Source: Chromera velia (lineage: Eukaryota > Sar > Chromeraceae). From it: a stretch of DNA of 56,915 nucleotides. Every line of letters starts with the position of its first letter. Positions within the stretch are counted from its first letter, which is position 1. The notes under the pieces were generated by a model, which saw nothing but the letters and a program-made list of their open reading frames with translations, made no database searches and was not told the origin of the DNA. The position numbers and the translations under genes are program-made. Where the stretch lies: positions 1-56,915 of the forward strand of contig JAHBMJ010000097.1 of NCBI GenBank assembly GCA_018398765.1. Direction: 5' to 3'. This document shows positions 19,864 to 30,675 of this stretch, one piece after another.

Positions 19864-20580
19864 TGAGCCACAAGTCGGCCCAGCTTCTCACTCAAGATCT
19901 GTCCTACTTCTTCTCATGTCAGTCGATCGATTTGAGAGACAAAGTAGAAGTTCACACAGCAAGTCTGACCAAGACCGGGAATCTTTAAGACATCTGTGCA
20001 GTAACCTTCTGCCCAGCTTTCGATTCTGACCTTCACAGACCGTGGGTGCAAGTCTTTCCTCACAGTGCAGCACACAATTGACTCAAAGCTCGGAAGGGGT
20101 TCAGAGATGCATGTTCAGAGGAGACGGCATCGATCTGTGCATGCATGATGTTGCGTCACACGTGCGTCAGTCTGAACATGTCTGAACTCACAATAACTCA
20201 CATGACCTTTCAAGCAGCAGTGCCCGTCTCCTTCTGTCTGACAGACTGAGCGCCACTGATCAGTCCGTCTACATAGGCCGTCTTCTGTCTGCATCATTCT
20301 AGATCCCGTCAATCTGCACATGTCTACCCACAACTCAATTCAGATCGAGTGAAAATTCGGCAGAATCAAAGCAGAGAGGCCCTAACGTAACTGCAGTGGA
20401 CCATCGTTTTGCAGTCCCAGTGAGTTCAGTTAATTAGATGAATGTGACGCTCCACCGTGAACTTTGAACTGCCTGGAGGGTCTCCCGGTTCCTTCGAAGA
20501 GCCGGGGTCTGTTGCGTGTCTCTGTGTGCTCTTTGTGATTCTTTTTCCGTTTCGAATTTGTCTTGCGTTTAGGGGATTCA
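19864..20580. promoter_or_regulatory. Divergent intergenic region between seipin and ALG2
   Basis: Seipin starts leftward at 19863 and ALG2 rightward at 20581, so these 717 bp must contain both 5' regions. No TATA box or named site is evident. Short CAGACAGACTGA-type repeats occur around 20160-20330. Confidence 0.5.
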
Positions 20581-21055
20581 ATGTTTACCGTGCTGACCCA
20601 AATTTGGGTTTGTCTTCAGCTCTGTCTTTACGTCGGTCTTCTCTTGTTTGAGAGATACAAAACGAGCAAGAAGAAGAGGGTCGCCTTTCTACACCTCGAC
20701 CTCGGTATCGGAGGGGCAGAGCAGCTGATTGTGCACGCAGCCTGCGGTCTCCAGCAGAAGGGCCTAGATGTGACGGTGTACACATCTCACCACGACAGAA
20801 ACCACTGCTTCACTCCGACAAAAGACGGTCAGCGCATGTTTCGCCACTTCGTTTGGTAAGTGCCTTGATAAACTCCAAAAGATTTTGGATTCCTTAGGGC
20901 CTTGTGGGGTACCAGGGGGTCCGGGTTCGAGTTTGGAATGGTCTGCAAAGTACTTGCGCGTTTTTTCAATTCTCTTCAATTCCGGACGTATTGCTTTCGT
21001 CCCTGCGCCTCTCTCTTTCCTCCCTGCCCTACTTCTCTGTGTCTCGCTGCTGCCG

Positions 21056-21088
<33 letters not shown>

Positions 21089-24000
21089 CCTCTCCCCCCA
21101 ACCGCCTCCCCCTCTCTCCCCCTGTCTGTTTCTGTGAATATTTGTGATTGTATCTTGTGATTGTGCCCAAAATGGGTGTCTGTTGCCTATTAGCGCACTG
21201 ACTGGCTTTCTCTGATCGCAGGGACCCTGGAAGTTCATGTGTATGGGGACTGGCTCCCTCGTCATCTGTTCGGGAGGTTCCATGCGGCCTTCGCGATTCT
21301 CCGGATGGTCTGGGTCTGCCTGTGCATCTTCGGTGCAGGTGAGGGGGGGAGACGTTAGGGGGAGACACGAGGAAAAACTCAAAAGTGATGGTGAGGTAAA
21401 AGAGAGGAATCAAGGCATGCGTGTGCATATTCCTCCTGCACTTTGTGAGTCTTTTGCTTGAACAACTTTCTTTCTTCATGCTGGTAGTCCCTGGTTTCTT
21501 TTGCCGCCCCCTTTCTTCTCTGTTCCGCTCAATGCCCCTTCTACCTCTTCCATCAGATCCCCGCCCCCGGGTTGATTCCTGGTGCGTTTCGAATCGTTTA
21601 GTTTCTCTGGGTGGTTCCTCAAAGGAAAGGAAGAGGAAGGTTGCCCTCGTGGTCAGATATTGTCGTTTTGTTTTGACCTCCTTCGTTTCTCTGAAATCCT
21701 CCCTGTCTCACTGTGGGGAGGAAATGCATGCGTGCAGGGCAAGTGTACTCTGTAGTAATCACAGACCAGGTCTCTGCCATCAATCCACTTGCAAGGCTGC
21801 TGATTTGCAAGAAGGTGGGTAGGTCAGAAGATGAGTGGTTGTACGGATGTAACGACGGCTTCACGACATTTCCCGATGACGGCCTTCCCTCCCCTTCCTT
21901 TCATATTTCTCATCCTCTTTTCATCTGCTTCCACCAATCCATCGTCCAGCGTGTACACTAGAATGAGTGTGTTGGACTTTCTCTGTCTGCGCGGCTCCTC
22001 TACGCCCCTCGAATGAACTCAGTTTACCTGTCCTCCCTCCCTCCCTCCCTCTTACATGCAGCTGCTGTTCTACTGTCACTTTCCCGATTTGCTTCTGTGC
22101 ACGGATCGGGGGGGGTCCCTGAAGAGCCTCTATCGGTCGGTTGTTTGACCATCTATCTGCATCTCCGTCCTGATGATGCTTTCAGTCTCTCTGTCAATAT
22201 TTCTGTAGCGCCGATAAATCAAGTACGTGCACGCGTGGGAAGTACGGACATGCAGTCAATTGACGCTTCAGTCTCCTCTTCTCCCCTCTTCTGACCTGCC
22301 TGCAGTTCAGCAATCGACTGGGTTGAGGAACAAACTACAGGTGAGGAAGCATGGAAGGGAAGGGAAAAGAAGGGAAGAAGAGATCTTGTGGGTGGGAAGA
22401 AGCAGACTGAACAGGAAAGAGTTTGGGGGGTCCCAGAACAAAAAGAAAAAAGAGAACAATAAATGAGAACGTGACGCGATGAAATCCTCTCCACCTCTCC
22501 GGAAATGCTCAACATAAACTTGTTCTCCCTCGTTTTTTTTTTTCCCGGTGAACCACGTTTTTCGCTGTCTGGGCATCTGTGAAGAAGAAACAAGAAATGG
22601 GACGGCACATACATCTCCGCATTCATTTATGTTGCAATGTTGCAGGTTGCGCAGACAGGCTTCTTGTAAACTCTGCTTTCACTCTGGAAGTCGCCAGGCA
22701 AACTTTTCCTGCTCTTCGGTAGGTGGAAGAAGGTTGATGTGGGTGGGGTATGATGTGAAATGCCGGGAGCTTTACTGCAGGAGAAAAAAGCTTCTTTTTT
22801 GTTATTTTCTTTCCGCATTTCCAGGGAGGCAGTTTCGTGTTCATGTTCTTTAGCTGATGCCTCTCCCCACTTGAGCACTCTGCGCTCTCTCCTGTCCTCT
22901 TTATGCAACACGTTCCCTCTTCTGTCCCTCTGTTTTCCTCTGAAGGTCTCAACCCATCGACATCCTCTATCCCCCCGTCGACCTGAAGAAAGCGAAAGAG
23001 AACCTCGTCGCTGCCAAACTGCCTCTCGTACCTCCAGGAGCTCGGACGTCGTCAGAGACGAGATCGAACCTCAGAAAGGCAATACAAGAGGAGGATGCAG
23101 AGTTGCAACGGTCGGTCGCTTGCCTTGGGGTGCTTCTCTGTTCATGGGGAAGGGAAGGAAGGCAGGGGGTGGGTATTCAATGAGACTCTCTCCTCTCGGT
23201 TGAATGAATTGCATACGGAGCTTTTCTTTCCCTTCTTCAAGAGTTTTCCTCGACTTTTTGTGTCTGCACACGTCTTCTCTCTCTCTCTCTCTCTCTCTAT
23301 CCCGAGAGGATCCATCCATGCATGCAGGTTTCTCTACAGCAGCCCAGAAGGAAACTCAGGAGAAGGAACAGAGGCTCCTCTGTACTTTCTGAGTCTGAAC
23401 AGGTCAACAGAGAAGCGTTCGTTCACGTGGGGGGGGTTGGTGCAAGCCGGGACGAAAGCGATTGATTGAGTCAACATCGCTCGCAGTGGTTGCAGAATAT
23501 GAGGAGGGAGCATCTCGAGGGGGTGCGGATAGAACGAATGAGAATGAATGTGCAAAGAATATTGTTGTGCTTTTTGCTGTGTGAGTTTTCCCTTCTCTGC
23601 AAGGTCTCTGTCTCTTTCTCGTCCGTCTTTTCTGCCTGCTGAAGAGGCACTTTCGATTCCCCTTTTTGGCTTTTGATTATTGCTCCCCCAATCTTTTTTC
23701 TGCCCGAGTGCTTATCGTGTACAGATATGAGAGGAAGAAGAATGTGGGACTCGCCATTGGAGCATTCGCACAATTGCAGAAAGAATGCAAACAGGGAGAA
23801 GACCCCGGAAAACTCATTATAGCAGGTCTGTCTCTCATTGAATGGGCTTTTCTGTGTGTCTGCTGCTTGTGTGTGAAATGGATTGAAGACACAAAGAACC
23901 ATTCGCTCTCTGTCTGGTGACCGTCTTGTTGTGTTGTTCTCCGATGACTCTCTTTTTCTTCTCTTGTCTCTTTTTTACATGAAAACAAGAAGAGATGAAA

Positions 24001-24970
24001 AACGAGTCATATTGTCCGTCTGTTTTTCTGTCTGTCTTGTCTGTCTGTCTGTCAAAGCACGCTGTGTCCGTTTCGCTTCCCCGGCTTGCCCGTCACCTTG
24101 GGCTTTTCTTCTTTCTTCTTTCTTCTTTCTCTTTCCGTCCGGTCCCCCCCGGTTCTTCCTATCAGCCTCTCACTCTTTAGTCTCGGGATGCTCTCTCGTC
24201 TTATGGTGTGCTTATCCCTTTCACTAACTTTCTCGCTCGCTCACTTTCTCACCGACAGGAGGCTACGACGGCAGGGTCTCTGAAAACAGAGAATATCACG
24301 AAGAGCTGAAGAAGAGGGCGAGGGAGGAGAGACTTCTCGCAGAAGAAGAAGGGGAGGGAGGGGAAAAGAGCAGAATTATTTTCCTAAGGTCCATCAGTGA
24401 CAAACTCCGATGGCTTCTCCTGTTTGGTGCCCGAGGACTAGTGTACACTCCCCAAAACGAACATTTTGGCATGGTCAGGGTGTTGGTGGGTGGTTGGACG
24501 TTTTGGAACGCCTTTCTTTCTTCCTTACTTCCCTTCTGCAGTGTCTCCTGCTCTTTCTTCTTTGCCGCGTTCCTGTTCTTCTTTTTATTATCGCTTCCTC
24601 TCTGTATACTATCGAGTTCACTGATTCCTCTCTCTATCCATTCATCTGCGGGGCCCAAAATCATGTGCGCCTGAGAAGCGCCTGTCGCGAAAAGCGGACG
24701 CCCTCCTTATTCCTCTCTTCTTTCTCACACTGTATCGTTGTCCGTTTTTTTCTTGGTCTCTACGTCTCTCTCCATTTNNNNNNGGGTCAAGGGCGTCTTT
24801 CCTTTCCCAAACAGTTTCCTTCCGTTCGCAAGGCACGGTTCTCGCCTCTGTGTCGACTGTTGCTCCTCTTCCGAATTTTTGGTTTGGGGTTTTGTAGGGG
24901 GCTGAACGCGAACGCTTGTGCGTGTCTGTGTTTCTGTTTTTGTGTCTGCATATGCGTGAGAGAGCTGGGA

Positions 24971-25013
<43 letters not shown>

Positions 25014-25961
25014 GAGAGAGAAACAGAGAGAGCGTACATATATGCGTGTGAGAGAGAGAGGGGTTGAAGGCGTCTACTCCTAGGTGAATCGCGACGTTCA
25101 TGCTCATTCGTGCGTACTTGCATACGAGAGCAGGGATTTCTCTGCGCGGACACTGATGCCGACTTTGGTCGGGCTCTACGGCAACTTTGGGGGTTTGAAA
25201 AGGGAAAAAACAGCACTCCGGGGCAGTCCAATGGAGCTCTAGATGTGAGTCTTCTTTTTTTTGTCATCCTTGCTTGTCTTTCTCCCTTTCTCTCCTTTCT
25301 TCACTTCTCTTTACTCTGCCTATTTCTCTGCCCTCTCTCTTTTCCTCAAAGTTGCTCTCTTTCCTGCATGTTTGTTTGTCTTGCTTTGTTTTTTCTTGTC
25401 TTCTGGTTTCCTCTTTGTTGTGATCTCTCTCCGCACAACTTCGATCTTTGTCCTGTCTGTGCAAGGTGTGACCTGACCTATCTGTGTGCGTGTGCTGCTG
25501 CAGGACCTTCGCGGCAGGTGCATGGAGAGGGTAGAGAAGCTGTTCGGACTCGGTGAGTTGAATTGGTTTGTTTGAGTGACGCTTGACCACATCGATTAGA
25601 GAAGACGAATCAGTCAAATCATCTCAATTGCTCTTCTTCTGTAGTCGAATGGGGGAAAGGGGGAGGGGATCGAAGGGCTTCCGGGTTTCTGAAAGGTGCT
25701 CACTTTCTCTTCTCTATCCTTCTTAATTCACGCTCTTTCGTCTCTCATCCGTCTGTTGCCCATCCAGACTTTACATCCAGCACCCTTTCGCCCGACAGAC
25801 TGATGGCCAGCAGCCGCTTCGCGAGAAGAGCCATGCACCCAAGCCTCGCCAACTTCAGTTCCTTGTTACCTTCCACGCCAAGTTGAAAGATTGGTGTTCA
25901 TTTGTTTGCAGACGCGTTTGCCAACAAACTCGCAGGCGTTGTGGGATCCCTTATGAAGTAG
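20581..25961 (+). CDS. ALG2: ALG2 alpha-1,3/1,6-mannosyltransferase, one exon missing at gap
   Basis: ALG2 adds the second and third mannoses to the dolichol-linked N-glycan precursor on the cytosolic face of the ER. Exons are 20581-20827, 21222-21338, 21738-21814, 22062-22135, 22306-22340, 22646-22718, 22946-23110, 23328-23402, 23725-23825, 24259-24473, 25134-25244, 25504-25552 and 25912-25961. All phases agree and give 462 residues without the missing exon. An N-terminal membrane anchor precedes DLGIGGAEQLIV; then come HHDRNHCF, YGDWLPRHLFG, VITDQVSAINPLARLL, LFYCHFPDLLL, AIDWVEEQTTG, LSLNRYERKKN, AGGYDGRV and TPQNEHFGM. The GT4 exon that should follow NEHFG (PLEAM to SGGP, with the second Glu of the EX7E motif) is absent, and six Ns lie in that intron. 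Exons 7 and 8 carry an insert relative to animal ALG2. Confidence 0.95.
24778..24783. other. Assembly gap (six N)
   Basis: It lies inside ALG2 between the exon ending NEHFGM and the exon beginning GFLCADTD. The true gap is probably longer than six bases because a conserved exon is missing here. Confidence 0.8.
24979..25034. repeat. GA microsatellite in ALG2 intron
   Basis: It is an imperfect run of GA dinucleotides with interspersed AAACAGA units. Confidence 0.9.
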
Positions 25962-26848
25962 AAAGAGGTTCGATCATCCTGAGTTTTTTCCTTGTTTGTC
26001 TCTCTTTTGTGTGCACGGTTGAAGATCCAATGCTTAGTTCAGCTTAGCCCATTTCCACATTAATTGTCATTCGAAAGTGTGTCAAATGAATTGAATTGAA
26101 TTCTTTTACACTTTAATAGTACTTTATACATTACACTATCTTATACTACTATTATTATCAGTGTTATTGTTCATCAAAATGTCTCGATCTGGCTTCGATC
26201 ACAGTTAAAGTCAGAAATACGTAGTTTTTTGTTCAAAAATTTAAGTTAGATTTTAAAGTATGGCTTAGTTCGCATCTTAATGCTTTTATTTAAAACGATC
26301 GATACAGTATGGTTCTTTTTCTTATATGCAAATGCTAGGCCTCTTTAGGTGCCTAAGCCCAGTCTCCATCGTCTCTAGGGGCTAGCATTGCTGCAATCGA
26401 TCCTGCTGAACTGAAACACACTTCATTTAACTGCCTGCCGACCTGCGAGGTCGCCGCTACGATGGAGGGAAGACCCGTTGGCGGGACGTCGCTCCTATAT
26501 GGTCGCCCCATGTATACGCTGCGAAGCCGCCCTCCGTGCCGAGGCGTGAGGCGAGAGCATGTGCATGCATGCATGCATGTCTTAGATATGTCTTGGTCTC
26601 CGCATGCAGGGGAATGTATGTTAAAATTTTGAATTCAAATGACTGACCTTTAATAGTGACTCTTGAAATCGATTCACACGCGAGCAATCGATCCAATCGA
26701 TTTCATCAAACTTTCGATCAGTATTTTGCTGTCTTGTCAGCATTCGTTCACCTTTTGATTTAAAGTATGTTCTGATTGCAGCATTAGGCAGCAATTTTAA
26801 AGTGGTAATACTCATTACGGCAACCGGATTCAGGTACGCAACATCCAG
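25962..26848. other. Spacer between ALG2 and the 680-aa gene
   Basis: No gene is seen. It is AT-rich from 26060 to 26330, with a short ATGC repeat at about 26555-26580. It must contain the ALG2 3' end and the next gene's promoter. Confidence 0.5.
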
Positions 26849-28891
26849 ATGACTATTCTTCGGGGGTTCCTCTCCAAAAACTCCTTTCGTGCGATTCTTG
26901 TATACTTGTTCTTCTTCCTTGATCTCCTCTATATTGACTTTTCAAACACTCATGGGATTCCGAGAATATTGTGGATTCATTCTATGAAATTCGTACTTTC
27001 TTCTTCAACATTCCCTTTATTTTTTGCGGGGGATCTTTTCGTAATCCTGGTTGTGGAGCCGCTCACCATCCCAAGACTCCGAGCCAGCCTCCAGCACCCG
27101 CGCGTATCCCATGATACCTTCTTGGCTATCGCAAAGTACTGTATCGAACTGGTACGCAACGGCCAAGGCGGGACTGTGACTCTTCGTGGGTGCACTCCTT
27201 TCCGCAAATCTTGGTGGCCATTGCAGAACCGGGAGGTGGCAGCAACCTCTGAACCTGTGGCCCACCAGCAACTAGCGGTGACAACCGGCAATCTGAGGGA
27301 ATCTGCAAGGCCTGGTATGTCTGTGGTTCATGGTGACTTCATCGAAGAGACGGGATTGTTTGTGAAACCGATATTTATTTCGAAGCACCGAGGAGCCATG
27401 CAGTTTAACCTCCTCGAAGCTAGCCCCGGGGAGTCAAAGGGGGGTGGAAGAAGCAGGGGGTCGCGGCATGGGGCGGCAGAGGACCCGGCAGTGTTTGGTA
27501 AGGCCACAGTGGTGGTTGTTTCTGAAGAAAGAAAACAGATCTCCCTTTTCTTTCTGGACACCGCTCGCGAATGGAGTGTTGTTTTGATGGATGGGAGGGC
27601 ATGCCACTCCCGTTTAGGAATAGCCGATAGCACAAGTCAGGCAGGTGAGCTTGCAGAGGAAATCAAGAAGGCCTATGAAAACACAAATCCATGGAGTGAA
27701 GAACATTTTCTGGGATCCTTATTCGAACTCCTCACGCCTATCTTTTTGCACAGCCACACCGCGTTGTATGTTGCAATAGCGTATCTGTTCCTCACGGGGA
27801 TTATGGTATTCTGGGAAGATGGGTGGGTCTATGTAAGCATCGGTCTGTACGCATTTGTGTGTCCATACTTTGTGCGGGAGGTGACACCCACTGACCGGAA
27901 AACGCTGAGGAAGTGTTTGGCGGGGATAAAGGAGCTTGTGGAGATCGGGTGGGGAGCTATGATGGTTTTCCCAATGAGGGACCCTGAAGACGCTTTCATC
28001 TTGCAGATACAAAAGAAGGAAAAAGTGGAGTGTGGACACCAATTTCTGTCAAGCTTCGACCCATCAGAACCTTCCCATGATGGTGCAGTGCTGATTGAGG
28101 GCGACTGCATCTCGTATAGACGGGCGATGATTTGTGTAGAAAATAGAAAGCCTCTGTGGTGCAAGAAGAGACAACCGCCGCTGGAAGTGAAATCTTTCCG
28201 CGTGCAGGCGGCTGAGACGCTCAGTCGGGAAGGGGCACCAGTGGTACTTGCTCTCCACGGAGATGCACGGGAGTTGTTTGTGTTTTTTGAGGAAGCGGGC
28301 GTGCAACGGGTTATCCGCATGGACCCAAGAGTCACGGAGGAGCTTGCGAGGGTCGAGAGGAGGCTGCGGGCTGTTCTTTGCAGGGGGGACATGACGTGGT
28401 GGAAGTGGTGCAAGAATTCAATTTCAGATGGCTATGCCACCGGCATATTTGGAATGGCTGTCAAAGCCTTTCTTTGCCTTTTATTTTTGTTTCTTTGCGT
28501 GAGATTCATGTATGCGGCGCTGCTGATGTTTGTAGAAATGGTTTACGTTATTTTCAGTATTTTTCTGTTTGATTGGACATCGTCTTGGGTAATGTTGATC
28601 TGGTTTAGTTCAGCCCTGCTTCTGCTGGTTTTCTTCTTTTTGCAAGAGTTCTTCGTCACATATCGGGCGAGGAGACGGGAAGAAAAAGTTGACAGGGCAG
28701 AGGAAGAGGAGGAGGGGAGAGGGAATGGAAGAAGGGGAGGAAGGCTGGCGGGATTGATTGAGATATTGGTAGCTTCCTGGATCGCAGCATACCAGCGTCT
28801 TCTCGGAGCTGAAGAATTCCGGCGCCAAGGGATTAGAGAGAGGGACCAGAGACCAGCACATGAGGGCAATGAGCACAGTGAGGGTATTTAA
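26849..28891 (+). CDS. Orphan polytopic membrane protein with duplicated domain
   Basis: A single open frame of 680 residues starts at ATG 26849. Hydrophobic spans lie at about residues 13-31 and 47-71, 303-343 (one or two spans), 531-575 (two) and 579-603. Between the span groups are two soluble segments, about 95-275 and 360-512, that look like copies of each other: FIEETGLFVKPIFISKHRG against LIEGDCISYRRAMICVENR, and VVVVSEERKQISLFFLDT against VVLALHGDARELFVFFEEA, each followed by a basic/acidic helix. The C-terminus is a charged Arg/Glu/Gly tail. I do not recognise the family. Being intronless, it contrasts with its intron-rich neighbours, but codon use and long open frame support a real gene. 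Cytosolic paired domains held by membrane hairpins is my inference. Confidence 0.75.
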   Translation: MTILRGFLSKNSFRAILVYLFFFLDLLYIDFSNTHGIPRILWIHSMKFVLSSSTFPLFFAGDLFVILVVEPLTIPRLRASLQHPRVSHDTFLAIAKYCIELVRNGQGGTVTLRGCTPFRKSWWPLQNREVAATSEPVAHQQLAVTTGNLRESARPGMSVVHGDFIEETGLFVKPIFISKHRGAMQFNLLEASPGESKGGGRSRGSRHGAAEDPAVFGKATVVVVSEERKQISLFFLDTAREWSVVLMDGRACHSRLGIADSTSQAGELAEEIKKAYENTNPWSEEHFLGSLFELLTPIFLHSHTALYVAIAYLFLTGIMVFWEDGWVYVSIGLYAFVCPYFVREVTPTDRKTLRKCLAGIKELVEIGWGAMMVFPMRDPEDAFILQIQKKEKVECGHQFLSSFDPSEPSHDGAVLIEGDCISYRRAMICVENRKPLWCKKRQPPLEVKSFRVQAAETLSREGAPVVLALHGDARELFVFFEEAGVQRVIRMDPRVTEELARVERRLRAVLCRGDMTWWKWCKNSISDGYATGIFGMAVKAFLCLLFLFLCVRFMYAALLMFVEMVYVIFSIFLFDWTSSWVMLIWFSSALLLLVFFFLQEFFVTYRARRREEKVDRAEEEEEGRGNGRRGGRLAGLIEILVASWIAAYQRLLGAEEFRRQGIRERDQRPAHEGNEHSEGI

Positions 28892-30480
28892 ACATGAACA
28901 CGGTGACTATACATGACAGTCTACATGCATGCAGCAACACAGTCATGCACCACGTGTACACTATCTTTCACGCACAGGCGCCCAACGTACGACACGTCAG
29001 GGTAATGCCATTGGAGGAAACAATGCAGAACACAGGGGCCAGGAATGCTGTAAGACAGCTGAACGAGTACGGCGTGGAGTCGTCCCTTTTTTTACTGCAT
29101 TGGAAAAGGCAAACAAGAATATGAAGAAGACAAACACCTCCAAGCAGGTCCGTCAACGCTCCATATTTGTTTCGTAACACAGTATGGGTGCATAGATCAT
29201 CAAAGGCACTTGCAGCTGGTGGCTTGACATCCAGTCTTACTGGTTGAGGGAGCCTTGATTTTTGAACATTTTAGTGCGGAAGAGTTACAGTTTTGAATCA
29301 AATTGGGCAGATGTAAAGTTTTACTTGGGGTAGGTTGGTCTGCCCTTCGGCTATTGATGGCAATGATGGCTTTGAGGCGTTAATCTGCTAATCTGCTTGA
29401 TGAACACAATGTTGTTCCATATGGGAGTCTCTAGTCTTTTGCACGTTGTTCATCTTCGATCCTCTTTGTCTGCCACGGACTCCCTGTTCTGCACTGCAGG
29501 TTTGTCACATATCATATCACATATCACAGCCAACAAAAAGCCATGCAAGAGAGAAGATCCTCATGAACGGACATACAGGGCTACCTTGAATCACACATAA
29601 CTATGCAACTGTATTGCTGCAAGCCTGCAACTGTACCAACATATATATGCATCAATAAAATTCGAACTTCAACTTTTTTTAAACAACATTGCAATAGGTA
29701 ATTGAATTGTTTAAAAACAATATGAAAAGGAAGAAAAGGCAGCAACGATGTTACAGTACAAAACATTCTCCAATTGCAAACAGCTTAAATGACTTTATCA
29801 TGAAATTCCGGTGTTTCTTTTTTAACTTTTAACCTTTAATACATACTCAGCCTTCAAGCAAGCCATCATTCAAGTTTAACTTCAAAGGTGTTTAATCATG
29901 GAATATATTTATTCACTAGTTACTCACTTCAAAAATAATATAATCAGGAATATATTCAGGAATATATTCTTAAATTAATTAAGGGGGGGTCCGGGAGGCG
30001 GAGCCCTCCGGGCTACATTTTTCATTTTTTTTTTTAAATACAGTTTATAACTATAAAAAATTGGTTTTGAAAAAGATAAACAGGCGCTATCTAGCTGTTA
30101 GGCACTATTAATAGGCAGTAGTGTAACAGTTACTATACTAGACTGTGTTACAGTGTTACTAGAATTTTATAAAATCTTACAATTTATAAACTTATTAAAC
30201 TAGCAAATAACATATCATATGAATACGCGGTTGAAAGTTCATACACGTTTTCATTACATGAACATGCACACACTACACCAAAACATGCATACATACTGCA
30301 GCACACCCTGCATAGTGAAAGGAGGCCTTACTGTATGCACTACGTAAGATGCACTCTTTTTCACTTTCAGCATTCGAACGTGAAACACCAAAACACCACA
30401 AGCACTGTCGAGACTAAAACACCAAAACACCAGACTGAGTCCACACTGGAGCACTGGGAGCCGATCTAATTGAGCTCATT
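28892..30480. other. Spacer, no clear gene
   Basis: Short open frames just after the 680-residue gene lack conservation signs and may be 3' UTR. AT-rich sequence dominates from 29590. A GC-rich hairpin-like patch (CCGGGAGGCGGAGCCCTCCGG) lies at about 29991-30011. Confidence 0.45.
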
Positions 30481-30675
30481 CTAATGCTGGGTAGCGATTG
30501 CTTTTTTGATTTCTTCTGTCTTCTTTTTGCAGCTTCGAAGGTGAGTCCAAAGATTGGACGTCCCTCTACTGCTTTTGGCTGTCGTCCCGCAGGAATTGCA
30601 TGTATACGATTCTACAGGTTTGCCGAGCGGTGGCTGAACTGCTTTGAAGAAGTTTTGTATGTTCACTTGACTCAT
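30481..30675 (-). pseudogene. BED-type zinc finger fragment
   Basis: A 64-residue frame from ATG (30673-30675) to TAG (30481-30483) contains YTCNSCGTTAKSS followed by SNLWTHLRSC, the Cx2C...Hx4C pattern with the aromatic spacing of BED fingers. BED fingers occur at the N-terminus of hAT transposases and in genes domesticated from them. No transposase catalytic region follows in the downstream sequence that I can find, so this is a relic or a first exon whose partner is not evident. The neighbourhood is AT-rich and otherwise empty of genes. Confidence 0.5.

Noticed and set aside
20915-20945. GGGTTCGAGTTT reminiscent of a tRNA T-loop
   Set aside because: No matching acceptor, D or anticodon arms; it lies in an ALG2 intron.
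22210-22223. Possible ALG2 mini-exon reading APINQ
   Set aside because: Its phase does not fit; joining 22135 to 22306 directly gives YRSAIDWVEEQTTG as the family requires.
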